This document shows positions 1 to 12,066 of a DNA stretch of 64,000 bases, one piece after another. This DNA comes from Paraphysomonas bandaiensis. Its lineage: Eukaryota > Chrysophyceae. Under the pieces are notes generated by a model that made no database searches, was not told where the DNA came from, and saw only the letters and a program-made list of their open reading frames with translations. The first letter of the stretch is position 1, and every line of letters begins with the position of its first letter. A program made the position numbers and the translations under genes. The stretch spans positions 355,862 to 419,861 of the forward strand of contig CBFFRP010000433.1 in the NCBI GenBank assembly GCA_965644295.1, written 5' to 3'.

Positions 1-2824
1 AAGATGAAACTGCTGTCACAAAGGTATTCTTTAATCTGGGTTCAATTTACTAGTGATTGCGCAATGTACCGTCGCATGTTGTAGCTTACCCTTAGTTATT
101 CTTGTAGACCAAAATTAGGGGACTCCTGGCTTTGCTCAAACATGCCAACATACTGTACACTGAAAACCCAGAAGGGTAAGAGTTGTACACGTCGATAAGT
201 AGTTGTCATGGGAAATGCCGTGTACTGGAATTTGTATCATACTGCCACTATTGTGTGAAATTGCATTTAATATTATTGGATGATATGGTGTAGTGTAGTG
301 AAAATTTGATTTTAATTTGGTATATTTCCATGAGTTGGGTATTGGTGATGCGATTTCCTTTTTATGCAGCTCTCCCGTGAAGCTCGGGCTTTCGCAAGAT
401 GTTTCCAGCTATCGCATTCTTCGGAATACCCACGGTATATATTAATGTCACCACTGCTTATTTAATTCCTAATATCCAGACAAGTTTTTATTGAGTCAAA
501 TATCTAAAGCTCTTGGCAAGAGTAGTGTGAATGCTAACGAGGTATGTTTCTGCGTATTGACGTACGATTAACTTGTATTTAAATTGAATTTTTAACGGAT
601 TTTTCTCAGTGGGTCTCGTTGGTGTGGGAGACGAATAATGACTTAGTGAACAAGCGGTGCGGTAAGCAGCATTGTGAATTTTTACACTCGTGCATATTTT
701 AATACCCACACTGATATTGCATCTCTGTCAACGTATCTGTAATTTGATGGGTGAAAGTCGTCAAGAGTGAGACATCTGTTTTACAGAAAGCATTGCGACC
801 TTTACAAATGAAATGATGAAAGTTTATACCGAAGTGAATGATTCTATTCACGACAAGAATTTTTGTGACAGCGCGTCAAGCTGCTCGCCGAAAACGCTAA
901 CAGAAAGCAATTCTAACAATGTGGAGGATACTGTTGCTGCAAAGGCAGATCACTGTCTAATAAGCAAGTCTAGTTCAAGCATCACTGTGGGCAGCAGTCC
1001 ATCCTACGATAGCGTTGACTATATGTCAACTTCTCTGTCTAGAGTAGATCCTATTGCGAAAGGTACACTCCATCTTATTTCATAACCGATATTCTATGAG
1101 TCATCTTAATATAAATCGCATTATTGTTAGATTATGAAACCAGAAGCTGGCGTTTCGTGGATCTCAATGCACTACCTGTAGAGAAAGCTGACATGGTCAC
1201 TTCTAGTTACGACAGAGACCACCCTTGCAAATCTCGCCCAGGTATTTATCCATCTGACGGCGTACGGGTTCAGATGAGAAGCGTTTCAAACGTATCATCG
1301 TCCAAAACATGGACAGATGCGGTGGATTGCGTTGCCCCGCCGGGATTTGGAACCAGGGATATTTCTCAGCACATCGCACCGACGGTAAATGCATATATAG
1401 TACATGCGTATTTCATTTCAGTAATCATTAAATCAATGTTATGATTTTTAGCATATATAGTCGATATGTTGTCTGTATGACCCTTATCTAATTGCGTTTG
1501 TTGCTGCAGATGTCAAACTTTCAACAGTATAGGTCCCATGTCGACCATCAGAAACCTATCCTTCCAGCAGGTACTGTAATATATGTTGATTATATGATAT
1601 ATGCATTGCTATAGTACGCACAGAAGACATATCAACGTTCATAGTAATCAACATATAAATATAGAGGGACCTTGTCAACAGCACTCACCGTCATTACCAG
1701 TTGGGTCGCAAGTTCAGTATTCTTATGCGGCACAAGGAAGCCGCACGAGGCCGCTTCATGTTGAAGGTATTAACTATTATTTCTAGATTTATGCAAGAAA
1801 GTATCAGCTCTAATTTTGTGATCTATGTGTATGATGCAGACTGGCAACCGATGAGCACTGCTCAACAGGCATCTCAAGTTGCATATCCTACGAAGCGCAT
1901 CACTTCCAGGAACTCTACTGTACTTGGTTCAAATATGTTCAACGAAGGATTACATTCGCCTCCAGTTATACAAGAGCATGTTCGTGCTCCGCTAGTGCCA
2001 TATCAGCAGCATCCTGAGCCCTCAGCATATGGGCAGCAGGATATAAGGGTGAACACATTTTATAGATCTTACCATTATACGCTACGTATATTATGATATT
2101 GTGTGTAGCTGTGCAGTTAACGGTGCTATTCCGCAGATGTATTGTTCACTCTATAATAGTTATGACATTAATTATCAGAGTTCACGCCCTGATACCAGCT
2201 ATCAACCTACCCATTTTCAATACCACCCACCTCTCAGACAGCCTGGTAGGTTCTTAAGTCGTATATGTGTTTCGTATTCTAATACCTTTCATGTACTTGA
2301 CATTCGAATTATAGTATATCGAATGTTAGGGCTAACGTTGTTTTGTTTCTAGACGACTACCTCTCTTCAGGTACACGATTTCAAAGAGATGCTCTTTGCA
2401 CCTCGATTTCTGATATTTCTATGAAGGTAAGATTTCTTTCGAATAATATATGTATTCTGCAGGGTATATGATGACTATGCTAATGGAAACATTCGTGTCT
2501 CAAAGTCAATCTGTATATGTTTCTACATGTAGGACGATGATAAGCCTTCGAGTGTCGATGCAGCCCCATGTCAAAGCGCCTCTGGGATATGGAAGCACGC
2601 GTCATCGAGGTAATACCATGTATAGCTGGGTACCACATGTTGTACTTAGTGCAGTGGTAGTACTCTGTTTGTCCAAGTCTATTAAAATTTAGTTTCTGAA
2701 TGTCGCAACAATTTCTGACAGGTCCCTGAATGCATCTGGTGATGACAGCATCAGTGCTTCTTTTTCTTCTGAGTTTGATATTTTTTACACTCCCAGTTTT
2801 GATTTTGAATTTACAAGTGCGTAG
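1..2824 (+). CDS. Unrecognised multi-exon protein, 5' end outside the window
   Basis: Fourteen exons can be joined in one frame with GT-AG introns: 1-23, 108-175, 370-434, 480-541, 610-661, 787-1062, 1131-1384, 1510-1570, 1665-1766, 1840-2048, 2137-2245, 2353-2426, 2533-2609 and 2722-2824 (TAG). This gives about 510 residues, with the true start upstream of the window. The first ~110 visible residues look folded and helical (Leu/Ala-rich, then a Trp-containing segment ending near ETNNDLVNKR). The rest is low in complexity, rich in Ser, Gln, Pro and Tyr, and ends in an acidic/aromatic tail (FDFEFTSA). I do not recognise a family. A disordered tail of this kind is common in regulatory or RNA/DNA-associated proteins, but that is only inference. 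The exon chain is well supported by phase; the function is unknown. Confidence 0.7.
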
Positions 2825-4189
2825 TTTCGCAATGTGTGATTCGTACTATGTCAATCGTATGTGTGGGACATGCAATATTGCTGTATCTTTGAAAATGATT
2901 AATTTTTGAGTACTGCAGTCTTATAATTTGTGTGGTTACCTATCCCGATGATGTATATACCTTGTATTCATTTAATACATGCAGGTGCGAGTGTCTCTTC
3001 CGAACACACTGAGTAATGCTTCATCTTTCACTCAATGTAATTTGCACTTATGTGATTTCGGATATTACTTATTCATGGCTATTTGCACGTGATGGTCAGA
3101 GGATGACCAGTTTGACAATTGAAATCACAATGAAAAGTTTCTACAAATTGATTAACATATATGGCATGATAGTAAGTGTGGATTCCCACACAATGTTGTA
3201 CTCGATGCAATAACAGTATATGAGTCCCCACGCTATTTCTATACTGATAAAGAATATGGACGTAACACCGTAACGATATTGATGATTGACGAAATGTATG
3301 CGTCGTAATCATCTTCCATTATGTTTATATATGTAATTCACTTGGTAATATATCGACGTACATGAAGCATATACATCTTCCTCTAAAGTACAACTAAATC
3401 ACTTGTGAGGTATGTACAAGATATATATAAGCTGCATATATATCTTACAATCTTGTGAGTGCTAATCACTGTATTACATGCACCACAGTATGTGTATGCT
3501 GTTCGGGAGGTCCCTTAATAGTCAAGCGCCAAACCAATATCACTCTTGCCTACTACTATCCACGGGTGTGGGAGATCAAATAATCTAGTTTGATATATTG
3601 TGTAATTCAGAGTAATGCTAGACTTAAGTGGATATAAAGTTTTGGTAACAATGATTTAAAATTACCAGGAATAATGACTATGGTGTCAGGAGTATTCCAC
3701 GAAAATATCAGCAGTATTAGCAACTAAGAGTATTGAAGTGATGGTAGAACTGTTTAGATGCAGTAGTGGCTGCTTGATACTTTAAAACGAACGCAATTGA
3801 GAGTACCTGTAGTTTGAAGCGTGTAGTTAGAGCATCCTCACCGAGAAATTTCACTGCCATCATTCTAATTTTCTACAGCAGACAACGAAAAGTGTTTTTG
3901 AAAGTTGACTCATGATTGTGATTTCCCTAAAATTGTGTATAATGATAAATCACTTTCAAAAGACTGTTAAAATTATCCCTATTATGTCTCAAAAGAGTCT
4001 TATTTTTACCTGAGTTGGGTTCAGCAGAACGCTCATATGAGCACCTCTATTCGTTTACCATCAATATTCGGTTCAACAGAAACTTATACTTCTACCTCTA
4101 AATAATGATATTGACAATCATTTGTATGTGATTTTATTATATAGCACAATTTCAGGGAAACCACAATGATGAGGCAACTTTCAAAACAG

Positions 4190-4530
4190 AGGATCAAACA
4201 TTCTATGTCGAATTCCAGTCTTCGTTCTACATCAGATCATAATAATTTGATGTCAGTGCAAACGATCTATTTCCGTAATATCCACGACTTCGAAACAACT
4301 TCAAGAATATTACTTGAGAGTTGAAATGCCACATCTGATTCTGCATAGATAATAAGGAGCAGTGTTGCACCTAGTCCTTTTAGAGTTTGAGTCACGTCGT
4401 GTTTAACAGGATTATGTTGTATCATAGTAAACACACAGCATTCAAATCAGGTGCACTACTAGCAGAGCTTAAGCGTGTTGCATATAAATGTGATGGTGAT
4501 GCTAATTAAGGCAATAAGCAACAGCGCGAC
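4190..4530. repeat. Dispersed degenerate repeat, related to 48.79-49.63 kb
   Basis: Several blocks match the 48790-49630 region in the same order and orientation. Examples are the stretch around 4276-4340 (AACAACTTCAAGA, then a CATCTGAT / CATATCTGAT block) and that around 4450-4520 (ATAAATGTGATG, then AATTAAGGCAATAAG). The spacing differs and there are many substitutions, so this is an old family. No coding content was seen. It could be an LTR or a MITE-like relic. Confidence 0.55.
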
Positions 4531-4589
4531 TACAATTTTTCACATTCATCGTCACACTTATGTAAGAATTTTAACACTTCGCATTTTCT

Positions 4590-4770
4590 ATAGAAGTGAG
4601 TGTCTTATTACTAGCAATAGGGATTTAAGAGTTAGAACTAATTTAGCATTGCAATTTCACTAACTAGTTCTTAACTCTGATATCCTACTTGTGAGTCACC
4701 GCAAGCACCAAGGTGCAACCACTTTCGCTATATCGCTCAAAGCAAACGCAGTAAGCAATCAGAATGTTGA
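4590..4770 (+). repeat. Inverted repeat, left arm
   Basis: The reverse complement of about 5152-5345 aligns with this arm over roughly 180 bp. Shared blocks include AGAACTAATTTAGCA, CTGATATCCTAC, ACCAAGGTGCAA and AGCA-TCAGAATGTTGA. There are many mismatches between arms, so the inversion is old. The loop between the arms is about 380 bp. Confidence 0.7.
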
Positions 4771-5151
4771 TATTATACCTGACATAATTTTTGAGTCCTG
4801 GAAGTGAGCAACCCAGATGTAAGAGAGAGCAGGCGAAAACAATTGATTACGGATTACTCTAAACAATTATTCCCCTAGTTTCTATAATAAAATGAAGGAA
4901 ACGCCGGACTCGCACCTTTTCGTGGTGTTTTGGTACTGGAGATATTTTCTCCGGGAAACTAACGTGAGCTGCATATATAATCAGCAGTTACTTTTCTGCC
5001 CAAATTCTTGTGTGGTACAACAATAAGTGTCACTTGTGTAGACGTCTTTGAGCCTTGACAAATAAACAAATAAACAGGCATCCGGCGGGGGGTATTGGGA
5101 TGCCTAATGAAGTCAAGCATCTTCCGCGCTTTTCACTGTCGGCCTTCAAGA

Positions 5152-5345
5152 CTCAACATTCTGCTTGCTCACTGCGTTGGTTTGAGTGAAAGAGCAAAGG
5201 TGTTTGCACCTTGGTACTTGCGGTACGCACAATCACCTTTCGTAGTGCAAAATAGTAGGATATCAGAATTAAGCACTTGTTAGTTAAACTGTTTTGCTAA
5301 ATTAGTTCTGACTCTTACACGCCCATTGCTAATAATCAGACATTC
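5152..5345 (-). repeat. Inverted repeat, right arm
   Basis: Partner of the arm at 4590-4770 in opposite orientation, with the same conserved blocks in reverse complement (GTAGGATATCAG, TTGCACCTTGGT, TGCTAAATTAGTTCTGA). The 381 bp between the arms shows no gene. It may be a foldback element or two copies of one dispersed repeat lying head to head. Confidence 0.7.
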
Positions 5346-5532
5346 ATAACGGTTGCTAATAATGAGGCTTTCACTACACTATATCACTACAAAAGAGAAG
5401 CTTGCAACATATAATTAACACTATATTTATTCGGCTTAAAATTGATTGTGAAACGAACTATATACCAATACACAGCTACTTCTCGGATCACAGTCGATAT
5501 GTACAGACCAGCAAATAATAGCACTTAATATC

Positions 5533-8500
5533 TTAAGAAAATGTCTGACGATCCGTCCTGTTCTTACTCTTGAACCTGGATACCGCAGATGACATTTTAC
5601 CAAACATAGTTGACTTCGCGGAAGCAGTTGACGGCGACACTTTCATCTGTCGACAGATATCGACATTTTAGACATATAAATATCTACAATGCACGAAAAA
5701 ACTAACCTGTGGGGAGTTTCTACGAGTAAAGGATGACTTCCCTTTCGGGGGGCTAACTTCATCTCCATCGGAAGAAGTGCTGGATGACCGTCCAATTATC
5801 TTATTTCCTCCTTCTATTACTCTGGAAGTAACACCGCTCAAATCAAACGAAGGAATTTTCTGTATACGCTGTGGCCCACTGTTCATTGCCCCACCAGTGC
5901 CGCCTTGCGAATGACTGGAAGCTTGTTTCGTCGGTCTTGGAGGGCTATGACTCTGCGTATGTGTGGAGTTGATGAAGTAGCTCTCTCGCCGCCCTTTCAC
6001 TGCGGCGTATCGACTGGCACTGCTACCAACAACATCCGTACTCATCATCTGCTCTGCAGAAGGTGCTAGCGCACGGCTGACATAAGTCTGACGCGTCTTT
6101 GACCCTGGTGTGTGTGCACTTGCGGAGCTAGATTTACTTCCTGAAACTTTGCGCAGAGAATGCGGGCCAATCCGTTCAGAATTATTCGAGAAAGACTCTT
6201 TGCCTGTAGAAGCATTCTTTCCTTCCCACGGTAATGGAGTGTCCCACTTTATGGCAGCAAATATCTCACTGTCGCAACACACAGTTAAATGAAATATATC
6301 ATTCATATACAACCACTTTTTCAATACAATATATACGCTGCACACATCACATTAAAAATATGAAATGTTACAACAAAATGACTAAGTAGGGCATCAAATA
6401 TTCATGCATGCACATATCCCACAAACCTTAAGGGGGTGTACCACTCAGCTTTCGGCCCGTAATCCACACGAGACTTAAGGAGACTCAAGACTACGTGAGT
6501 GTTAAGATGTCGGAGATCCTCGCTCACCATCTACGACAATATCGCACACAGTTAATATATTCATGGGGTATAAAATAGACATCCCAGTGCTCCAATTGCA
6601 AAAATAACGTTTGACTGGCACCTAACACTAAAAAAGTTTGGCTGACATCGACTCACCTTCACTACATTCTCAGCGGGCGTCATAAATATATACACAATTT
6701 CACGAAGACAGAGGATCAAATCTCTAGTATCTTGGCAATCCATCACAACAAAGGCCTGTTTCCAACAGATAGACAACAATTAATCTTTGATGCAGATTAA
6801 GCCCATGCTTGCGAACTACGAAACTATGATGGCCAACACAAATAGGTCTTACATTATGATACTCGTCCATATCTCGAACAAGTACGAATGCCCCTTCTTC
6901 AGAAACTTTATGGCGCCTGGAACGAAAATAAGAAACAATAAAATAAACTCAGCAAAGAGAGTAGAACGATAACGCATCATATAACGAGCACTTATCATAC
7001 TTAATATGTGAAATTAACACTGCCGCAAATTGTCTGCCGAGAGGTTTCCACAGCACCTGAAAATGACATACTATGACCACAGTATTAAAAGAAAATGGAT
7101 TGCGCTTACTTCAGTCAACTTGAACTCACTGCGCAGTTTCTCAGTGGCATTCTACAAAGTACGATCAAAAAATATATATGATACTGCTCATTTAAGAGTT
7201 CAAATTAAACAAGGGGTGCAGCGAGTTCACAAATGTGAAGAACTCAGAGATCATGCTGGATAAACTCACATTGATAAGATCAACCAAATGCTGGCACACT
7301 TTTCTACAAGCAGTTGTCGGCTCAATCCCTCCATTTCCTGAGTCGAACTACACGAAACAGTTCTTTAGCAGAAAGACAATGACATAAGTTTCTCTACCTT
7401 CGGGGCAAAGTCGTGGCGTGATTGTACTGAAATTAGAACCCTTTCGTAGTAATTCACCAAGCAAGATATCCAGGACTGAGATAATCGTTAAAAGGTAAAC
7501 AAGTCCAACGACAACAACGAAAAATGATTGATGTACATTAGCACAGCACGAGCGTACGCACACCTGCATGGCACCCTGAATAAAGACCTCAATACTTTTC
7601 GTCGTCTGTCTTCGGCTCTCTTGACACACCGTGAGAGCATTGGGCTGCACGCTGATACATATACGTAACTAAGACTCAGTGCGGCATACACATAAAAAGT
7701 AATAGCATTCAAGAGCTGAAAAGTGCCTGTACCTCAAAGGTTTAGAAAATACAGCTTCAAAATGTGATCGGAAGAGCTTAACACCTAGTATATATGGGGC
7801 ATAAATTCTTGTTTGGTGATACGAGGTTATATGATTGCCGTCATATTATATATACCTCTCTACTTCGTATGCAAGGTATTATACTAAACTATGTAGAGCA
7901 TTTATATCCAGCATATATATCCAAGGTTACATAGGACGCCTGCACTTCGACATACCTTTGTGAAAAGATGAAATCGCTATAATAAACTCTTGGTCTGGAG
8001 GTGTCAAGGAGGCTTGTCGCCGCGAGTTCTTCAACTGCACCAAAAAAATCAGACAACTTAAAGACAAACACCAAAACAGTAGCAAAGAATTTCGTCGTGA
8101 AATAGATGTCAGCATGAAGAAGTATCAAGCGCAACGTCAAATGCTCACTTTATCAGCCAAAAGTTTGATGGTTTTCGCCCACGGTATGAAAACGCAATCG
8201 GACAGAAACGACGTTACAATCAAGTACACATCCTTTATACACAGCGGGAGTTTTTTCTGGGCATATACACCTCGTTAGCACCCATACCAAACATATCTCA
8301 TCGATAAACACTATAGTAGTGTATCATAAAATAAAAATATTATGTGCATATATGCCATCTATCCAATGAAATATACAGGTTCTAAGTATAGATCAATACA
8401 TTCCTCAAAGCATACCGCATCATCTCGTCCAATATGAATCATTCGACCAACGGTCTCACTTGACACGTTTAGAACTGCTGGGATGAACTGGGGAGTTGCG

Positions 8501-11421
8501 ATGCTAGACACCAGCTGACCCACGTTCTTCACCTAAAACGAAAAATGCTTTAATGCTTCCCCAATGCAGCATCAATATAGAAAGGGATACAACTATATAC
8601 CTTCTCTGGTTTCAAACGGGGCAACAAATCTAGTCAAACAATTCCAGATTAATGAAAACTTCCCCAATGTAGCATGCAGCACCAACAACGTTCAATTCAG
8701 CTTAATACACATACCCGTTGTACTCTTCGACAAGAGGGTCGGGTCCTGGAAGGCTTGATTCATCAACTCGCCAAACCGATTCCTACTCCGCGACACAACA
8801 GGGGGTAGTTTTAAGCACACAATATTAATACATCCCAAATAGCGCTATTGCCACTTATTATATCAAACACGCGCGACATCTAGAAAAGTACATGTAATTA
8901 CTTATTACCTGAGCAGGAAGAGTTCTTTTTGAAAGTAGTCCCGAAGATAGTTCTGAAACACTTGTGCCACTTGATCTTCCAAAAATGCCTGTAACTCTTC
9001 GTTTTTCTGCCGCTTCTCCATATTCTCTTTTTCTAGTTGATCTTCTTTTTGCTTCTGCACCACACTCATATACCCTGTAATTATCATGGCAGCATCACTG
9101 TTAGAGAAATAAGGTCAAAAATGGGCATCCATTCCATTGAGCAGGCCTTCAAAGCGACTTAATTGACACGCTGTGGCGCGTACCTGAAGCGCCTGATGGC
9201 TCCTGTACTATTGTGTGAACAGATGGGAATGCGCCATCCTTGGTCTCCTCAAAATCATCATCTAGAGAGATGCTATCCCTGCAAAAAACACATCAAGCAG
9301 GAGAAAGAGTACACACAACATTTCTCAACAAAACTATCCACACTTGGCCCTATATCCATACAATTCAGAGAAAATACGCACGTGCAGTACTCCAAGAGCA
9401 TCAAATGTAAGGCAGATAGCTTTTCTCTTACAGTAACCAGGGCATCCAGGTAGTCCGCAGGAGACAACGATGGAGCTGGCGGTTTAGGTCGAAGTACACT
9501 ATCCACGCGCGCCTACAATAGTTTGTTAATTCCCAATTGGTGTAACCACGCTTCGACCACGATAATCAGGGTCAGTTACTACACTGAACGTACTTGTATT
9601 CCGAAAGCGGGGTCGTTGAATATTCGGGAGACAAGCATTTTGGTCACCTTTCCCACGGATTGACTGGGGAAAACCTGAAGCAAAACATTCAAACATTTTC
9701 CAAACAAGAAAACAACAATTTATTCGAGTGGTGAATAGATGAGATATCCTGTTCACTAATGTTCACTAACTTTGTTACGGCACATATCATACAGGTACAT
9801 TGTGTAAAAGCTCCAGCATGTCATATGTTACACGTACCTGTCGTATGATGGAAAACTGCTCCTGACAAAGGTCGCTGACAGACACAAACAGCTCGGAAAG
9901 GTGGTCGATTAGCGAGAACGAATCGTATGTATTGTTGCTTGTCATGGACAATTCTGCATGAGGGAATGTACATCATCAGTGTTAGGAGGACACGCGACAT
10001 GTTCCCACCTGATGACGGTGCCCTCCCCATAATCCGTCCATACATTGTAGGTGCATTTGAAGGTTTCGCAGGCGACATATCACTCGGTGCAGGGGGAATC
10101 GGTATAAAAGAACCTACAGCCATAGGGATTCTCTTTTCCACCACGCTAAATATAAACCGCTTTTGAAGGGCGGAGCCGCCACGAAAGAGGTGCAACCATT
10201 GTGCGAGGTTCTGCCATATATAACACAAATTACATACAGTACATTGTGATAAAAAATTTGCCATGCGGCAATACAATGAACCTAGAAAGTAGCATAGTTG
10301 ACCATACCTGTGCATGTGTTACATGTTTCTCGACACCGGGCTCATCGAGAATAGTATTCACAGCATCCTCAAACTACACAGAATAAAAGTAACAAACCAC
10401 ATACAAGAAAAAGGAGATAGACATCAACAGCTCAATAAATGTAAGCAACCAACAACTTCAACACATGTTTCACAGAAACGGTGTAGCACACATATATTAT
10501 TCGGGTGCCTACCTGTTCAAGTAACTCCCTCTCCACAGCCTCCGACAAATTTCTGATATTTTCCTAGAGAATGTTGAGAGCTTGTGAGCATTATTTTCAA
10601 CATCACACAATATACCCCAATGCGATTACTGGGTACGGTACATATAAAAGTGGAATACTATACACCTCACAACATATTCACAATATTAACCGACAACGAA
10701 AGAATACAAGCCCTACCTCTGCGTGCTTTACATCATCAGTAGCAACGTCGTATAATATCCTCCGTAAATTTGCTAATATCTGCATGTATATCAGCTCGAT
10801 GTTAAGAATACAATTCTCAATACAAAATACGTAGTCGGATCATGCTCGAAATAAACATAAAATAGGTAGCAGACATACATTCGATATCTCTCCCCAATCC
10901 TTACTCCTTAAATCTGGCGGTAATTTCGATTTTAGTTCAACCCCAATACATTCCTTTAACTGCTTACTAAACCCTTTGCATTCCACTCCCTCAAAATATT
11001 CTATATAATTCATTAGATCCTGTGCAAAAGCTATTTTAATCCGCTCCGATTCAGCAGTAGTCAGCCGTTCACCAAGGCGAATAGCTCCGTTGGATGCTGT
11101 TTCGAACTGTTTTAGTACCCGTTCAACATCTTTCTCAATATCTATGAGGTATCCAGTTTGAACATCAATTTGCTGATATAGAGACTTCTCAGATGATATC
11201 ACAGTCGCCTGTGCAGTAGCCACTTCGTCCTCTATTAAAGAAGATACACCTCTTAAGTTATCCACACTATCATCTAGGATATCATAGAGCTGTTCGGGAG
11301 TTAAGTTATCGATGTTATCAGTTAATCCCTCTAAGAAACGACATGTGTCATAGTTTACAGCTTTTAAATGCTCTCGTATTGAATAATTTCGTGTAGAAAG
11401 AGATTGAGAGGAGTGACTCAT
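5533..11421 (-). CDS. EXOC5: Exocyst complex component 5 (Sec10), with a Ser-rich C-terminal extension
   Basis: Sec10 is a core subunit of the octameric exocyst, which tethers secretory vesicles to the plasma membrane. Twenty-six exons join in frame from the ATG at 11421 to the TAA at 5533 (1083 codons). The N-terminal part is coiled coil (residues ~50-180) and contains the family-like stretch AIRLGERLTTAES. Mid-protein features include the VFPS segment after SIIRQ (exon starting 9674), the exon ending DFAPK, TTACRKVCQHL (exon 7270-7347) and LGRQF (exon 7001-7056). The helical end PAENVVK precedes SEDLRHLN. These follow the order of animal and plant Sec10 as I know it. The last ~225 residues (exons 5707-6268 and 5533-5646) are Ser/Thr/Pro-rich and extend past the usual end; Sec10 is normally about 700-850 residues. 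Divergently transcribed from the Myb gene at 12067. Confidence 0.92.
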
Positions 11422-11592
11422 TGTGTCTTATGATAGAAGTGGATGGTTAAAGGGGTGGGGGTGAGATATGTATGGAAAGATGTTAACGCAGTAGGATTAT
11501 ACTGATATACAAACAGATGCGGCTGGAGCTAATATGACTATGAAGGATGAACACTGCTGTATAGACCGCTGTATCCACAACAGTATAAACGA

Positions 11593-11834
11593 TCATGCAT
11601 ACATACATACATACATATATACACATACATACATATATACACATACATACATACATACATACATACATACATACATACATACATACATACATACATACAT
11701 ACATACATACATACATACATACATACATACATACATACATACATACATACATACATACATACATACATACATACATACATACATACATACATACATACAT
11801 ACATACATACATACATACATACATACATACATAC
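11593..11834. repeat. (ACAT)n tetranucleotide microsatellite
   Basis: About 240 bp of nearly perfect ACAT units, with a few ATAT/ACAC variant units at the left end (11617-11645). All six frames stay open because the unit contains no stop in most registers. Located midway between two divergent start codons, so its length could affect promoter spacing. Confidence 0.97.
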
Positions 11835-11841
11835 AGCAGTA
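11832..11841 (+). promoter_or_regulatory. TACAGCAGTA motif
   Basis: Exact copy of the 10-mer that recurs in upstream regions across the window. It lies 411 bp upstream of the EXOC5 ATG and 226 bp upstream of the Myb gene ATG. The regulatory role is inferred from recurrence and position only. Confidence 0.45.
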
Positions 11842-12066
11842 CATCCATATGTACATATGTACATGTATACAGGTACACGGACATGCATGCATCTTGTTGT
11901 CTATAGTTTCAGGTGTGCTTAACAACAGAGAAATATCACATCAGTGGTCTGGTGGGACACATACGAGAACCATGTATCATCGAATTCCCTCCAGGCTCCC
12001 ATCTTATTCAAATGCATATGTTCCTGTGATATAGTCTAGTCTTCACATAGTGCCTCTATTAGTTCC

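Larger units (their letters stand above)
2825..5532. other. Intergenic spacer with degenerate repeats
   Basis: About 2.7 kb between the 3' ends of two convergent genes. It is AT-rich and has no ORF with gene-like content. It holds a dispersed repeat (about 4190-4530) and a diverged inverted repeat pair (about 4590-4770 and 5152-5345), listed separately. The short ORFs at 4475-4663 and 5095-5283 lie on these repeats and are not convincing genes. Confidence 0.6.
11422..12066. other. Divergent intergenic region between EXOC5 and the Myb gene
   Basis: A 645-bp shared upstream region for two head-to-head genes. It contains the (ACAT)n tract at 11593-11834, an exact TACAGCAGTA at its right edge (11832-11841) and a 9/10 match in reverse complement at about 11552-11561. 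The ORFs of repeated His-Thr-Tyr-Ile or Val-Cys-Met-Tyr are translations of the microsatellite. Confidence 0.7.

Noticed and set aside
11593-11834. Possible CRISPR-like array
   Set aside because: The repeat is a 4-bp microsatellite without spacers, in a eukaryotic intron-rich context.
11483-12034. Long ORFs with Tyr-Val-Cys-Met or His-Thr-Tyr-Ile repeats on both strands
   Set aside because: They are translations of the (ACAT)n microsatellite; open frames on both strands follow from the repeat unit and no unique coding sequence is attached.
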